This document shows, in pieces, positions 28,390 to 37,479 of a stretch of 64,000 nt of DNA. The DNA comes from Chersky-265 sp039917895. GTDB lineage: Bacteria; Fibrobacterota; Fibrobacteria; UBA11236. The notes under the pieces are model-generated. The model saw only the letters and a program-made list of their open reading frames with translations, was not told where the DNA came from and ran no database searches. The first letter of the stretch is position 1, and the number at the start of each line of letters is the position of its first letter. Where the stretch lies: NCBI GenBank assembly GCA_039917895.1, contig JBDSIO010000219.1, forward strand, positions 1 through 64,000, written 5' to 3'. A program made the translations under genes and the position numbers.

Positions 28390-28974
28390 TCAGCCCGATT
28401 TGCACCAAAGCGTATCGACATAGCGCTTCGAGCGCGCGAGGATGCGTTCCACCCGCGCCAGACCTTCGGACCCGTGGCTTGCGTTCCAATCGCTATCCAC
28501 GCGATGAAACGCCTCGCCCAACAGGTCGAGTTCCGTCGGGCCGAGGATTTCGCGCGCGATGCCGAACACGCAATGGTTCTCCTTCTGGATATGCGCGCGC
28601 AGAAGGCGCGCGTAGGCGTCGCATACCAAGGCGATTTCCTTCCAATCCGGACCGCCCGGCGCAAACGCCGGGTCGAGCAACGACCCCGCCAGGGAAACCA
28701 ATTGGCGTCCTTTCACATGCTCCAGCCGCATGGTTCCGGTGGGTCCGCCGATGACCGGCATCCCCCGCATTTCCAGGGCGGGAAACAGGTATTCTTCTTC
28801 CTTGGCATGATGACTAACGTCCGTGAACTCCCTGAGGAACCACAGAATTTCGGTGAGCAGGTCCCGGTCCGAAAAGGCGCCGACGGAAGCCGCCTCGGCA
28901 ATGGCCTCGAGTCCGTCCAATACGCATTCCACCTTGCGGTGCTCTTCCTTCAGCATTTCGATTGGATCAGACAC
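28390..28974 (-). CDS. hemerythrin-like (HHE domain) protein
   Basis: 194 residues. His ligands are visible in LKEEHRKVE (helix 1), DVSHHAKEEEYLFPAL (helix 2) and RAHIQKENHCVFGIA (helix 4), the pattern of HHE di-iron proteins. It is cytoplasmic, probably binding O2, NO or iron and relieving nitrosative stress. It is the last of a run of minus-strand genes, 13 bases after the porin gene, and converges with the Crp/Fnr gene. Confidence 0.88.
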   Translation of the reverse strand: MSDPIEMLKEEHRKVECVLDGLEAIAEAASVGAFSDRDLLTEILWFLREFTDVSHHAKEEEYLFPALEMRGMPVIGGPTGTMRLEHVKGRQLVSLAGSLLDPAFAPGGPDWKEIALVCDAYARLLRAHIQKENHCVFGIAREILGPTELDLLGEAFHRVDSDWNASHGSEGLARVERILARSKRYVDTLWCKSG

Positions 28975-28987
28975 GTCGGTTTTCCCT

Positions 28988-30313
28988 TCAGAAATTGAAG
29001 GTGGGCATTACGTAGAGGTTGTATCCCGGCCGGTAATCCTGGTCCGGACCCAAGCCCGCGGCCGCCAGCGCGACGGCGCCGTCACCGGGTAGAAAGATCC
29101 CCCCGCCGAAATGGATGTTCGCCTTGGGATGGATGGTGATCTGGATTTCCAGGTCGGCTTCCTGTCCATAGGGTTCGTCAATGGCGGCCGGCGCATTCTG
29201 AGGGAGAAAGAAATGGTATTGCGGCTTCACCTGGACGCGAGCCGCCCCGGCGGGTCCTCGCACGCAGGCGAAATCGCCGTCAAGCCGAATGTCCAAGACG
29301 CCATAGGCGGGATTAACGACGAAGTAATCCATCCAGCCGAAATAGGCATGGGCAAAATAATAGGAGGCCCGGTAGGCCGTGGCCCGGTCGTCGGACGGAT
29401 CGTCGTCACCGCTCATGATGTCCAGTCCCGCATTCACCTTGTGCGCCCCCAACACGGCTCCGGCGCGCAACGCCAATTGGAAGGCCGCGCTCGTCAGGTT
29501 TCGCCCGGCGGATAGCTCTCCGGTCTGCCAGATGAATTCCTCTTCGTAAACGAACTGTCCCAAGCGGCCGGCCAGCCGTTCTCCGGCATAGACGAGATCG
29601 TAATTGCGTACGCTTAGGCCTCCGTAGCTCCCGGCCAGGCGCGCCTGGTCATAAAACATGAACGCGTCGGCCTGATGGCCATCCGCGAGTTTGCGGTTGT
29701 AGAACAGCCCGGTCAGCAGCAGGTGGTCGTCGACGGCTTTTTCCGCGGAATCGCGCACCAAATAAGCCAGGGCGGTCAGGTTGTCCGGACCCGCATCGTA
29801 GTTGGCCGAAACGCCGTCGAAGGAGCGGGAGGTCGCGCTCCATTCCAACGTACTCAAGAACCGGCCAGACCCGAGCGAAAGCTTTTGGCGGCCCAGCGCG
29901 GCCGTAACGGGACCCTCCTTTAAGGTGGCGTAGCCCTGCAGCAGGTCCATGCCTTTGCTGTTGCCCACCGAGGCCGCTGCCGGATTGGTCGCGGGCACGG
30001 ACGGCTCAGACCCCATGTATCGGGAGTCTTGGATTTCCAGGCGGATACCTGTCCGTTCAAAAGGAGCGCCCGAATAGGCCAGACGCGACCTCAAAAAAGT
30101 GTTCAGGAAAGGCTTGTTGGCATCGTCGTCGCGAACAGCCTTCTGATCGAATTCCGTGCGCGTTCGGAGCTGTCCGGAGAAGCCGAAGGCGGCGGGTGGA
30201 GGCGGCGCGAACGGGGACTCCCCAGGGGGCGCGGCGGCAATCGGACCCGCGAAAATCGTCAGCACCGCGGCGATGGCCGGGGTCCGGATCGGAACAGTCG
30301 TAATGGATTTCAT
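28988..30313 (-). CDS. alginate_exp-type outer-membrane porin
   Basis: 441 residues with a signal peptide (to about residue 27, GPIAAA). An outer-membrane barrel is suggested by alternating aromatic strands, GFSGQLRTRTEFDQ near the start, RLEIQDSRYMG, LGRQKLSLGSGRFLST and a terminal Phe (MPTFNF). This resembles the alginate-export-like porins often found in denitrification loci and could pass nitrate or nitrite. Substrate is inferred from context only. Confidence 0.8.
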   Translation of the reverse strand: MKSITTVPIRTPAIAAVLTIFAGPIAAAPPGESPFAPPPPAAFGFSGQLRTRTEFDQKAVRDDDANKPFLNTFLRSRLAYSGAPFERTGIRLEIQDSRYMGSEPSVPATNPAAASVGNSKGMDLLQGYATLKEGPVTAALGRQKLSLGSGRFLSTLEWSATSRSFDGVSANYDAGPDNLTALAYLVRDSAEKAVDDHLLLTGLFYNRKLADGHQADAFMFYDQARLAGSYGGLSVRNYDLVYAGERLAGRLGQFVYEEEFIWQTGELSAGRNLTSAAFQLALRAGAVLGAHKVNAGLDIMSGDDDPSDDRATAYRASYYFAHAYFGWMDYFVVNPAYGVLDIRLDGDFACVRGPAGAARVQVKPQYHFFLPQNAPAAIDEPYGQEADLEIQITIHPKANIHFGGGIFLPGDGAVALAAAGLGPDQDYRPGYNLYVMPTFNF

Positions 30314-30575
30314 TGAATCCTCCCGGAGCGGGACTCAAGCAAGAAACATTCCCGCAGCCCTACCCTTCCAATCCAGGCATATACCCTTGTTTCCGCGGTG
30401 GAAGCCCGGCGGCAAACGCCCCGAATTGCAAAAACGGCGTGGAAGGGGGCGCGGCGCATGCCAACCTGGCACGCGCCGCCGCGTCGCAACCCTGATACAA
30501 CCGTTTCCATCCGGCCCGGGGATCCAAACCGGCCCGGGATGGGTAACTCCATGGATACCCATGGGGGCTCCGCAT

Positions 30576-33500
30576 TCATCCATGGCCGTGGAAATTCCCG
30601 GAAGCGGACCAATGGGTCATCGCCTGATCGATGTCCGCGGCATCCACCCGCGTCCTACCCTCGCCCTTGGCGCGGCGTTCGATTTCCTTCATTACCATGG
30701 GACGGATGAAGTCCGGGATGCGGGAAGTGCGGGCCGTGGCCGCTTCGCTCCACTCCAGCTCCGGCGCCATCTTGGCGGAGCCATCACCCCAGCTCCCGTA
30801 TTTTCCGTCCATGATCTCCAGATCCACCACGTCCGCTCCTCCCGCGCGCGCCCATTTCTCGACGCGGCAGCGCGTCATGGTGCGCATGAAGCCTTCCGGT
30901 ACCCGTTCCAGCCTTTGCAGGGCTTCGGGTTTCCAGGCCAGGGTCTTGAAAGCGGAAGACTTGGCCTGGGCGCGCTTTTCCGCGCTCAAGCGGACGAAAT
31001 GCCCGGTGCCGCAATTGGCGCAGACCGTCGGTTTGGCGCCGTCCAGGATAATGCCGCACAGGTGGCATTCCCAAGGAGCGATCTCCGAGGCATCGGAGGC
31101 TTCCGGCGTTGCGCTTGCCTGGGCGGAAGTTCGGGCCGGATCCGCGGAAGGGGTCGCGGCATGCGGGTTGGCGCCTTGGCCATGGGCATGCGGATTGACG
31201 CCATGGGCGTGGATATGACCATGCGCCCCGGGGTCTCCTTGGCCCGATCCCGTCATGCTTGCATGCATCTTCTCCCGGGCCTTGCCCAGCCCCGCTTCCG
31301 CCACCTCCAAGGTGATTTCCTTCGTTCCGGAGTTCAGGGCGTGTTCCTCCACCATGTTTTTCGCGGCCTTGCGCATGAATCCATCCGGCACCCGTTCCAG
31401 GCGCTTGACGGCATCTTCCGTCCAGGCCGGTCCTCCGAAGGCGTCGGAGGATATCGCCCCGGGCGCCGCTTCGGCGGCGGATACGGGGGCTGCGGGAGCA
31501 AGATCCGCGGTAGTGGGAACGGCGGTTGGCGCAGCGCCGATGCCGGCGGCGCGCAATTCGGCCTCCACCATCTCCAGGGTCACGGCCGTGATACGTTGGG
31601 TCAATGCCCGTTTTTCCAGGCGGTTGCGGATCTGCGCCGTCACCGTCGCATCCCCGGACTTTTCCAACAGGGCCAGCGCGGATTTCTCCCACATCAATTG
31701 CCGATCCCCCAGAGTTTCCAAGGACTGCCCTTCGCTGACGATGGCGCTTTCCAGCAGCTTGAACATATGCCCGCCCATGCCGCAGATAGGGCAGGACTGG
31801 GGCCGGGATCCATGATGGACGTGGCCGCAGGCCTGGCATTTGAAGCTCAAGGCGATCTTGTCGTGGGAATCGCGCTCCTTGCCCTCGTCCGTGTCCACGA
31901 TGCCCATGCGGGCCAGCGCAGCGGGAGGCAGCAGGGTTTTCAGGGCCGCGTTCAGGATCGACTCCGTGACCACGGTATGGCCTTCGGCCACGCAATAGTT
32001 CTGGATCGCTTTCATCGCCATATTCTGCGCCATGGCCGGCACCCGTTGCATGCGGGCCTTGGCCTCGGTGGTCCAACTCACGGTCTCCTCGGCCTGGAAT
32101 TCCACCGGAGGCTTGGCCTTGGAATCCACCACCAATATGTTGCAGGGCGCCAGGCGGCACAGGTTCTCGGTGTTGCCGCCGATGTCCATGTCCTCGTCGC
32201 TATGGAAGCCGATACGGCCCACCACCAGCAGCCAGGGCGGCTCAGCCTTGACGAGCTGCAGGATCTTTTCGAAGGGTTTGCCATCCAACAAACGGATCTC
32301 GATGGCTACGCCCGCCTCTTCGGCCAGCCGCTTGGCGATGTTCAGGTAGGACTGGTAGATCTTGGCCAGCCCCGAGTCGATGATGTCTTCATGTAGCTTC
32401 TCCTGCTCTTCGAACTTGAAGACCTTACGCGCCTTTTCGGTGAGGGTCTTGTTCAGGCTTTTGAACATGGCATAATGGAAATAGGGGTCGAAGGCGGATA
32501 CCGCCAGTACTTTCTTGTCCAATGTCTTCGCGAGCCGCATGGCCCGCTGCAGGCCGCCCCAGCTTCGGATGCTGCCGTCCAGGCAGACTATGATGGTGTC
32601 GGAGACGTTCTCTTCCACGGACATGCGCGTAAGCAGGACATCGCGGCGGACGCGGCGCAGCATGCGCTCGGCGACGGTGCCCAGTTGGGAATTGCCCACG
32701 CGGCCGACGCCGTGCGCGCCCAGGGCCACGAGATCGTAATCGTTGGCCGCGATGTCCTCGGCCATGGCCTTCCAATTCTTGCCTTCCAGGCTCACGGCGG
32801 CGAACTCCAGGTTATCGGTCTTGCAAGCGCCGGACATGGCCTCCAAATACGAGTCCGTGATCAGCTCCAGCCCTTTGGTGATCAGGCTGTCGTGGATCTT
32901 GCGCTGGCGGTTAAGTTCCTTCTCCTTCTGGAACTCCTCCGGAAGTCCGCCTTCCATGGCGCGGAAACGGTTGTCGTGCATCTTAGCCGCATACACGTGG
33001 CTGCCGATCATGCGGGCGCCTTCGCGCTTGCCGATCAGCATGGCCGTGCGCATGGCCTCGTTGGAAGGGACGGAACTGTCCAGGCCCACGTAAATGCGCG
33101 AGTATTTCCAGTCTACCGCCTTGGGCGCGGCTTCCCCATCGGGATGGGAGCCGGGCGCCTGGAAGGAGGGAACCGTTGCAGGGACGGCCTCAGCGGCCTC
33201 GGCAGCTATGGCGGTAACGGTGGCCGGGGCGGCCGCGGCGGCTATTGCAGACGGGGCGGAAGGGGCGGTTGCCGCAGCCGCCTCTAGGGTCGCGGCAGTT
33301 GCGGTCCCGGCGTCCTTCGGCCGCTCCAAAACCTCGCGGGCCTCCTTCATCAGTTCCATGGTGATGCGCGTGAACCCGCGCCCCTTGGCGTATTTTTCGA
33401 TCTGCTCGGTGATGAACTGGCGGATCATGCCCGGGGCCCGGTTGATGGATTCAATGGCCTCGGGCTCCCATTCCATACCGCCTTTGGAAGGCAGCATCAC

Positions 33501-34229
33501 GATCTTACCGTCCTTTTCCGGAACCCGGAAAGGAGTCTTGTCGTGGATGGATGAGATCCAGAATACATAGGCGTAGGGGAATTCGTGTTGGGCGATATGG
33601 AAGCTGTCGTACTCGAACATTACGCGCGCCAGCTTCACGAATTCATGTCGCGGATCTTCCGGACCGATCACCTCCACGGCCGCGTTGACCTGGAAGCTGA
33701 TGTAGTCCGGGGCGTTGCCGGTATAGTGCAAAGCCGCCAGGGGCGTGGCCGAGATATTCCTGAAGGTGGTCTTTTCGAAAATCTCGAGGCTGCTCAGCGA
33801 TCGGTAGTCGACCTTCTCCCGATCGAAATAGAAGCTGGAAACGGCTTTCAGCCTTTCCTGCAACGATTCCTGCCAGGGACGGCCGCGGGTGCGTTCAATC
33901 GTCTCCTTGAACAGGTTGACGTAGGATTCCAGGTATTCCCGCTTGGGCAGGAAGCCCACGCCTTTGTTGCCGCAATTGAACGGAAAGGTCTGGCCGCGCG
34001 CCTGGGTGATCATCACGGGCAGGTGCGAAGTGAAAAAGGCGGGATTCCCCTTTCCCAACAGCTTGTCGTACATGGCGCGGCGGCCTTGTTCGATCCACTC
34101 TATGTACCGCTCCGGCAGGCTTTCCATCGGCAGGTCGACCGGTCCCTCGGCCAGTTCCACGCGAAGGCGATCTCCTGCGACTACGACCTTGGGCAGGCCC
34201 TGAAATTGTCTGGCCGTATTCTGCTGCAT
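30576..34229 (-). CDS. giant multidomain protein: six PCP_red-like repeats, two UspA domains, two zinc ribbons
   Basis: 1217 residues. Order: unknown N-terminal domain (1-250); PCP_red-like repeat (253-297, pattern W-x-EA-x6-P-x3-R); Ala-rich linker (308-370); UspA domain 1 (375-537) with GAHGVGRVGNSQLGTVAER; UspA domain 2 (543-702) with GRIGFHSDEDMDIGG; PCP_red (718-762); CxxC zinc ribbon (798-816); weak PCP_red (846-890); PCP_red (936-980); His-rich linker (1001-1024); second CxxC ribbon (1055-1073); PCP_red repeats at 1098-1141 and 1159-1203. PCP_red is the short C-terminal domain of BchB/ChlB protochlorophyllide reductase. There are no membrane segments or signal, so it is probably cytoplasmic. 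The role is unknown; sensing, or tetrapyrrole or Fe-S handling, is possible. The next gene upstream also ends in this domain. Confidence 0.85.
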   Translation of the reverse strand: MQQNTARQFQGLPKVVVAGDRLRVELAEGPVDLPMESLPERYIEWIEQGRRAMYDKLLGKGNPAFFTSHLPVMITQARGQTFPFNCGNKGVGFLPKREYLESYVNLFKETIERTRGRPWQESLQERLKAVSSFYFDREKVDYRSLSSLEIFEKTTFRNISATPLAALHYTGNAPDYISFQVNAAVEVIGPEDPRHEFVKLARVMFEYDSFHIAQHEFPYAYVFWISSIHDKTPFRVPEKDGKIVMLPSKGGMEWEPEAIESINRAPGMIRQFITEQIEKYAKGRGFTRITMELMKEAREVLERPKDAGTATAATLEAAAATAPSAPSAIAAAAAPATVTAIAAEAAEAVPATVPSFQAPGSHPDGEAAPKAVDWKYSRIYVGLDSSVPSNEAMRTAMLIGKREGARMIGSHVYAAKMHDNRFRAMEGGLPEEFQKEKELNRQRKIHDSLITKGLELITDSYLEAMSGACKTDNLEFAAVSLEGKNWKAMAEDIAANDYDLVALGAHGVGRVGNSQLGTVAERMLRRVRRDVLLTRMSVEENVSDTIIVCLDGSIRSWGGLQRAMRLAKTLDKKVLAVSAFDPYFHYAMFKSLNKTLTEKARKVFKFEEQEKLHEDIIDSGLAKIYQSYLNIAKRLAEEAGVAIEIRLLDGKPFEKILQLVKAEPPWLLVVGRIGFHSDEDMDIGGNTENLCRLAPCNILVVDSKAKPPVEFQAEETVSWTTEAKARMQRVPAMAQNMAMKAIQNYCVAEGHTVVTESILNAALKTLLPPAALARMGIVDTDEGKERDSHDKIALSFKCQACGHVHHGSRPQSCPICGMGGHMFKLLESAIVSEGQSLETLGDRQLMWEKSALALLEKSGDATVTAQIRNRLEKRALTQRITAVTLEMVEAELRAAGIGAAPTAVPTTADLAPAAPVSAAEAAPGAISSDAFGGPAWTEDAVKRLERVPDGFMRKAAKNMVEEHALNSGTKEITLEVAEAGLGKAREKMHASMTGSGQGDPGAHGHIHAHGVNPHAHGQGANPHAATPSADPARTSAQASATPEASDASEIAPWECHLCGIILDGAKPTVCANCGTGHFVRLSAEKRAQAKSSAFKTLAWKPEALQRLERVPEGFMRTMTRCRVEKWARAGGADVVDLEIMDGKYGSWGDGSAKMAPELEWSEAATARTSRIPDFIRPMVMKEIERRAKGEGRTRVDAADIDQAMTHWSASGNFHGHG

Positions 34230-34280
34230 ATCGATTCCTTCCGTCCGCCGTTCGTCCGCGGTTCGTCCACTCTACAACAG

Positions 34281-35570
34281 CTATTTGAAATGGAAGCCGA
34301 GTTCGGCTTCCCGTTCGCGCTTATGGCGCGTCATCAATTCCGGAGTTACGGGTACGCCTTCGGTCCGGGCCCGCGCCTCCAACTTCCGTTTCACCACCGG
34401 CCTCAGGAACAACGGCAGCTTGGACAGCCGTTCCCGCGCTTCGGGGGTCCATACGACTTCCGTGTCCCCGTCCGGTTTCCGCACCGGTATGATCGCGCCC
34501 CCGGCCGGCTCGTATTCACAGCTGGGGTCTTCCGCCATGAGATTTCCCTTGGCCAGGGATCGGGCCCGGCAGCCCCCGCACACCAGCTTGTATTCGCAAC
34601 CGCCGCAACGGCCCTCCAGCAGGGCCGGATTGCGCATGGAGGCCAGCAGCACCGAGTCGTCCCAGATCTTCCAGAAACCGTCCCGTCGTACATTCCCGGC
34701 GGAAAGTTCCATGTACGGGCAAGGGGTGATCTCCCCTTTGGGGGTGATGCGGCAATAATGGCTGCCCGCCAGGCAACCGCCGCCGTCGTAACCTTCGGCG
34801 CGCGTGTAGGGCGATGCGGGATCGGCTTGATGGAGGATGCGCTTGAAATGGGGCGTGCAGCGCGTTTGCACCAGGATGCCTTTGGCCGTGGGTTGGATGG
34901 CGGCGATTTCCTTGAGCGCGGCTTCATATTCCGCGGCCGAGAGATCCATGGAGCCTTCGCCCCGGCCCACGCAGACCAGGAAGAAGAAATTGATGATGGA
35001 CGCGCCGAGTTCGCGGGCCATGTCCACGGCTTGCGCAATCTCGCTCCGGTTCCATCGCGTTATCGTGAAGTGGATCTGGGCATGCATGCCGGCCGCGCGG
35101 CAATGTTTTACCGCCTCGCAAGTCCTGGCGAAAGCGCCGGGCATGCCCCGGAAAGAATCGTGGGCGCCGGGACGGATGGAGTCCAGGCTGATCCCCATGC
35201 CTTCCAGGCCCGCCGCCCTGAGTTCCTCCGCGCGCTTGCGGTTCACCAGCACCCCGTTCGTGCCCAGCACCATCCGCAGACCCGCCTCCACTCCGGCCTT
35301 GACGAACCCGTCCAGGCCCGGATGCAACAGGGGTTCGCCTCCGGTGAGCACGATGATGGTACCCGGCGCCCGCGCGCCGATGTCGCGGAACAGGGATGCG
35401 ACCTCCTCATCGGCCATCTCCCCGTCCATGACCGACGCCCGTTGGGTGGCGTCCATATAACAATGGGCGCAATTCAGGTTGCAACGCCGGGTCAGGTTTA
35501 CGGCCACCAGGTACGGTTCAAACTCCCGCTCCCCGCGCCGTTCTTCCTTTTTTCCCGTTTCCATCGGCAA
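34281..35570 (-). CDS. NirJ/AhbD-like radical SAM-SPASM protein with C-terminal PCP_red domain
   Basis: 429 residues. The radical SAM cluster is LTRRCNLNCAHCYMDA (Cys 30, 34, 37), followed by LTGGEPLLHPG and GMGISLDSI. The SPASM-type C-terminus has CGGCEYKLVCGGCRARSL and a further Cys. The order resembles heme d1 (NirJ) or heme b (AhbD) synthesis enzymes. Residues 371-429 form a PCP_red-like module (VVWTPEARERLSKLPLFLRP). It is 51 bases upstream of the giant PCP_red/USP gene. No other heme d1 gene is visible, so the substrate is open. Confidence 0.85.
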   Translation of the reverse strand: MPMETGKKEERRGEREFEPYLVAVNLTRRCNLNCAHCYMDATQRASVMDGEMADEEVASLFRDIGARAPGTIIVLTGGEPLLHPGLDGFVKAGVEAGLRMVLGTNGVLVNRKRAEELRAAGLEGMGISLDSIRPGAHDSFRGMPGAFARTCEAVKHCRAAGMHAQIHFTITRWNRSEIAQAVDMARELGASIINFFFLVCVGRGEGSMDLSAAEYEAALKEIAAIQPTAKGILVQTRCTPHFKRILHQADPASPYTRAEGYDGGGCLAGSHYCRITPKGEITPCPYMELSAGNVRRDGFWKIWDDSVLLASMRNPALLEGRCGGCEYKLVCGGCRARSLAKGNLMAEDPSCEYEPAGGAIIPVRKPDGDTEVVWTPEARERLSKLPLFLRPVVKRKLEARARTEGVPVTPELMTRHKREREAELGFHFK

Positions 35571-35601
35571 CCCCGCACCCTGTCCCGCTATCGCGGGCGG
35601 T

Positions 35602-36318
35602 TTAATACTCGAAGGCGACTTTCGCGTCCTTGCCCGCTTCCACCTTCACCTGCACGGTTTTCGCGCCCAGGGCCTCATGCCAGATCTTCAACGTATAGGT
35701 TCCCGCGGGCACGTCGGCCAATATGAACTCCCCGGCCGGTCCGGTCACCGCCGCGTAGGGATGCGGCAAGGCCCAGATGTATCCCTGCATGAAATCATGG
35801 GCATCGCACTCCACCGAGATCAGGCCTTCCTTGCGGAGGATTTTGGTGTTTTCCACGACCTGGCCCTTCTTAGGCAGCGCCATGTTGATCAGGTTCTTCT
35901 TGGCCGCGCCGTCCACCAGGTAGAAGTGCGAATTGTGGAGCATGTCGTCGTCGTTGCGCACTTTCAGGGTCGCGCCCACCGGGGCCACAAGTACGTGGGG
36001 AGTGAACTTGCAATTGGTGTTGTCGTAGAAGATTTCGCCTGCCGCGGCTTTCTTGCCTTCCGCAATCTTGTCGATCATCACCACGGCGAATTGGAGGCCG
36101 CCGCCCGCTCCCGTCACGTATTTTTGGGCCGCGATCTTGGCGCCGCACTGCTCCGGATTCTTGCTGACCACTTTCATCTCGTCCGCCGGGGCCTTCCCTT
36201 TGATCTTGATGGCCCCGCTGATGCTGCCGCCGTTGGCGACGGCGATCTCCTTGTATTGCGCCGAGGCCGCCACGGCTCCGGCCAGCATGAACGCGCATAA
36301 GGTATTGATGGTTTTCAT
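35602..36318 (-). CDS. periplasmic cupredoxin-like protein with carboxypeptidase-regulatory-like domain
   Basis: 238 residues from the ATG at 36318, which has GGAGGATCGAA upstream; the frame opens earlier. It has a signal peptide (MKTINTLCAFMLAGAVAASAQ). The middle has TLKVRNDDDMLHNSHFYLV and SVECDAHDFMQGYIWAL, giving His, Cys and His/Met candidates in a plastocyanin-like arrangement, as in 'methylamine utilisation protein'-type cupredoxins. The C-terminus (AAVTGPAGEFILADVPAGTYTL) is a CarboxypepD_reg-like module. A copper-binding electron carrier is plausible in this cytochrome operon. Confidence 0.75.
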   Translation of the reverse strand: MKTINTLCAFMLAGAVAASAQYKEIAVANGGSISGAIKIKGKAPADEMKVVSKNPEQCGAKIAAQKYVTGAGGGLQFAVVMIDKIAEGKKAAAGEIFYDNTNCKFTPHVLVAPVGATLKVRNDDDMLHNSHFYLVDGAAKKNLINMALPKKGQVVENTKILRKEGLISVECDAHDFMQGYIWALPHPYAAVTGPAGEFILADVPAGTYTLKIWHEALGAKTVQVKVEAGKDAKVAFEY

Positions 36319-36358
36319 TTCGATCCTCCGTTTTGGGATGGGTTTTCCATGGCTGGGC

Positions 36359-37471
36359 TCAGAAGAAGACATGCAGCCTTCCCACGATCTGGTTCTGGTT
36401 GTCCGCCGTGCTCTGAGGTATCCAATCGTTTTTCCGGTAATACAATCCCACCTGCAGGAATTGCATGATGAAGGGTTCGACGCCTACCACCACGCGGGTC
36501 TGATTGCTTTGCGCCTGGGGGATTGCCGTATTGCGCCAGAAGGACTCGTAGGTGACCTTGAAATTAAGTCCCTGCATGGGCAGGAAGTCGACCTCGGTGT
36601 AGTCCTCGACCTTGTCGATGCCCTCATCCTTGGTGTAGTCGCGCTCCCCCAGGATGGTGAACATGCCCAAGGTGGTGCCGGCGAAAACGCCGTAAGATCC
36701 TTTGGTTTCCTTGAATTCCTTGGTAAGTTCCTTACTGTAGGAACCGCCCAGCCTGACGGTGCGCAGCACGGGCACTTCCCTGAACACGAAGGAGCCGACG
36801 CTCATCCATTTGGTCTGGGTGATGGAACTGACCAGGGACAGCGGCCCGGGTTCGAATCCCATTTCGTATGCCAGGGCCGTGGAACTGTAAGTGTAGCCGG
36901 TGAAGTTGCGCACGAAGGCATCATCGTCCATGAGCCGGTATCCGTATGGAAGCAGCATCTGGCCGAATTTCAAGTAGCTGTTGGCGGGCAGGGAAATCAT
37001 GCTCCAGAGTTCGCGGAAGCCGCCTGCGGACATGTCCTTGTCGTAGTAAAGCTTCAACCGATCCTTGATCAGATCCATCTCCACGTATAGGTTCTTCTCC
37101 TTGAAGGTGCCGGCGTTCCAGTTCCCCTCCACCATGCGCGCCGAATCCCCGGGGTTGGCGGGTTTGGTGGTGAACTGGCGGAGATACGCCTGTTCGATGC
37201 GGAAATTCGCACCCAGGGAGACGGAGTTGTTCAGCTTCGGATCGAAGGAATTGAGGTTCTTCTGCGCGAGTGTGGAAGCCACCAGCAGCTTGTATTGCGT
37301 ATACACCTCTCCGAACTCGGTCCGCTTGCCGCCCCCCGTCCGGTTTACGTGGCATTGGCTGCATTTGAATCCCGTTCGGACGGCGATATAGGGCTCGGCG
37401 GAAACCAATCCGGTGGCCAGCAGGAACACGATCGCGATAGGTTTCCAGGGCATTGACGTTGACCGTTGCAT
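36359..37471 (-). CDS. outer-membrane beta-barrel with N-terminal c-type heme motif
   Basis: 370 residues: a signal peptide, then immediately RTGFKCSQCHVNRTGGGKRT with one CXXCH, then a long region of amphipathic strands ending in Phe (GRLHVFF), typical of outer-membrane barrels. The heme would sit at the barrel's periplasmic mouth. An internal ATG at 37453 is a possible start. It could be a conduit or scaffold for the surrounding cytochromes; no multiheme partner is present. Confidence 0.72.
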   Translation of the reverse strand: MQRSTSMPWKPIAIVFLLATGLVSAEPYIAVRTGFKCSQCHVNRTGGGKRTEFGEVYTQYKLLVASTLAQKNLNSFDPKLNNSVSLGANFRIEQAYLRQFTTKPANPGDSARMVEGNWNAGTFKEKNLYVEMDLIKDRLKLYYDKDMSAGGFRELWSMISLPANSYLKFGQMLLPYGYRLMDDDAFVRNFTGYTYSSTALAYEMGFEPGPLSLVSSITQTKWMSVGSFVFREVPVLRTVRLGGSYSKELTKEFKETKGSYGVFAGTTLGMFTILGERDYTKDEGIDKVEDYTEVDFLPMQGLNFKVTYESFWRNTAIPQAQSNQTRVVVGVEPFIMQFLQVGLYYRKNDWIPQSTADNQNQIVGRLHVFF

Positions 37472-37479
37472 ATCCGCGC

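Noticed and set aside
30156..32396. Long plus-strand frame over the PCP_red/USP gene, with similar ones at 33585-35726 and 47300-49633 (minus)
   Set aside because: Translations are Gly/Arg/His-rich without domains, while the opposite strand has recognisable families. These are shadows.
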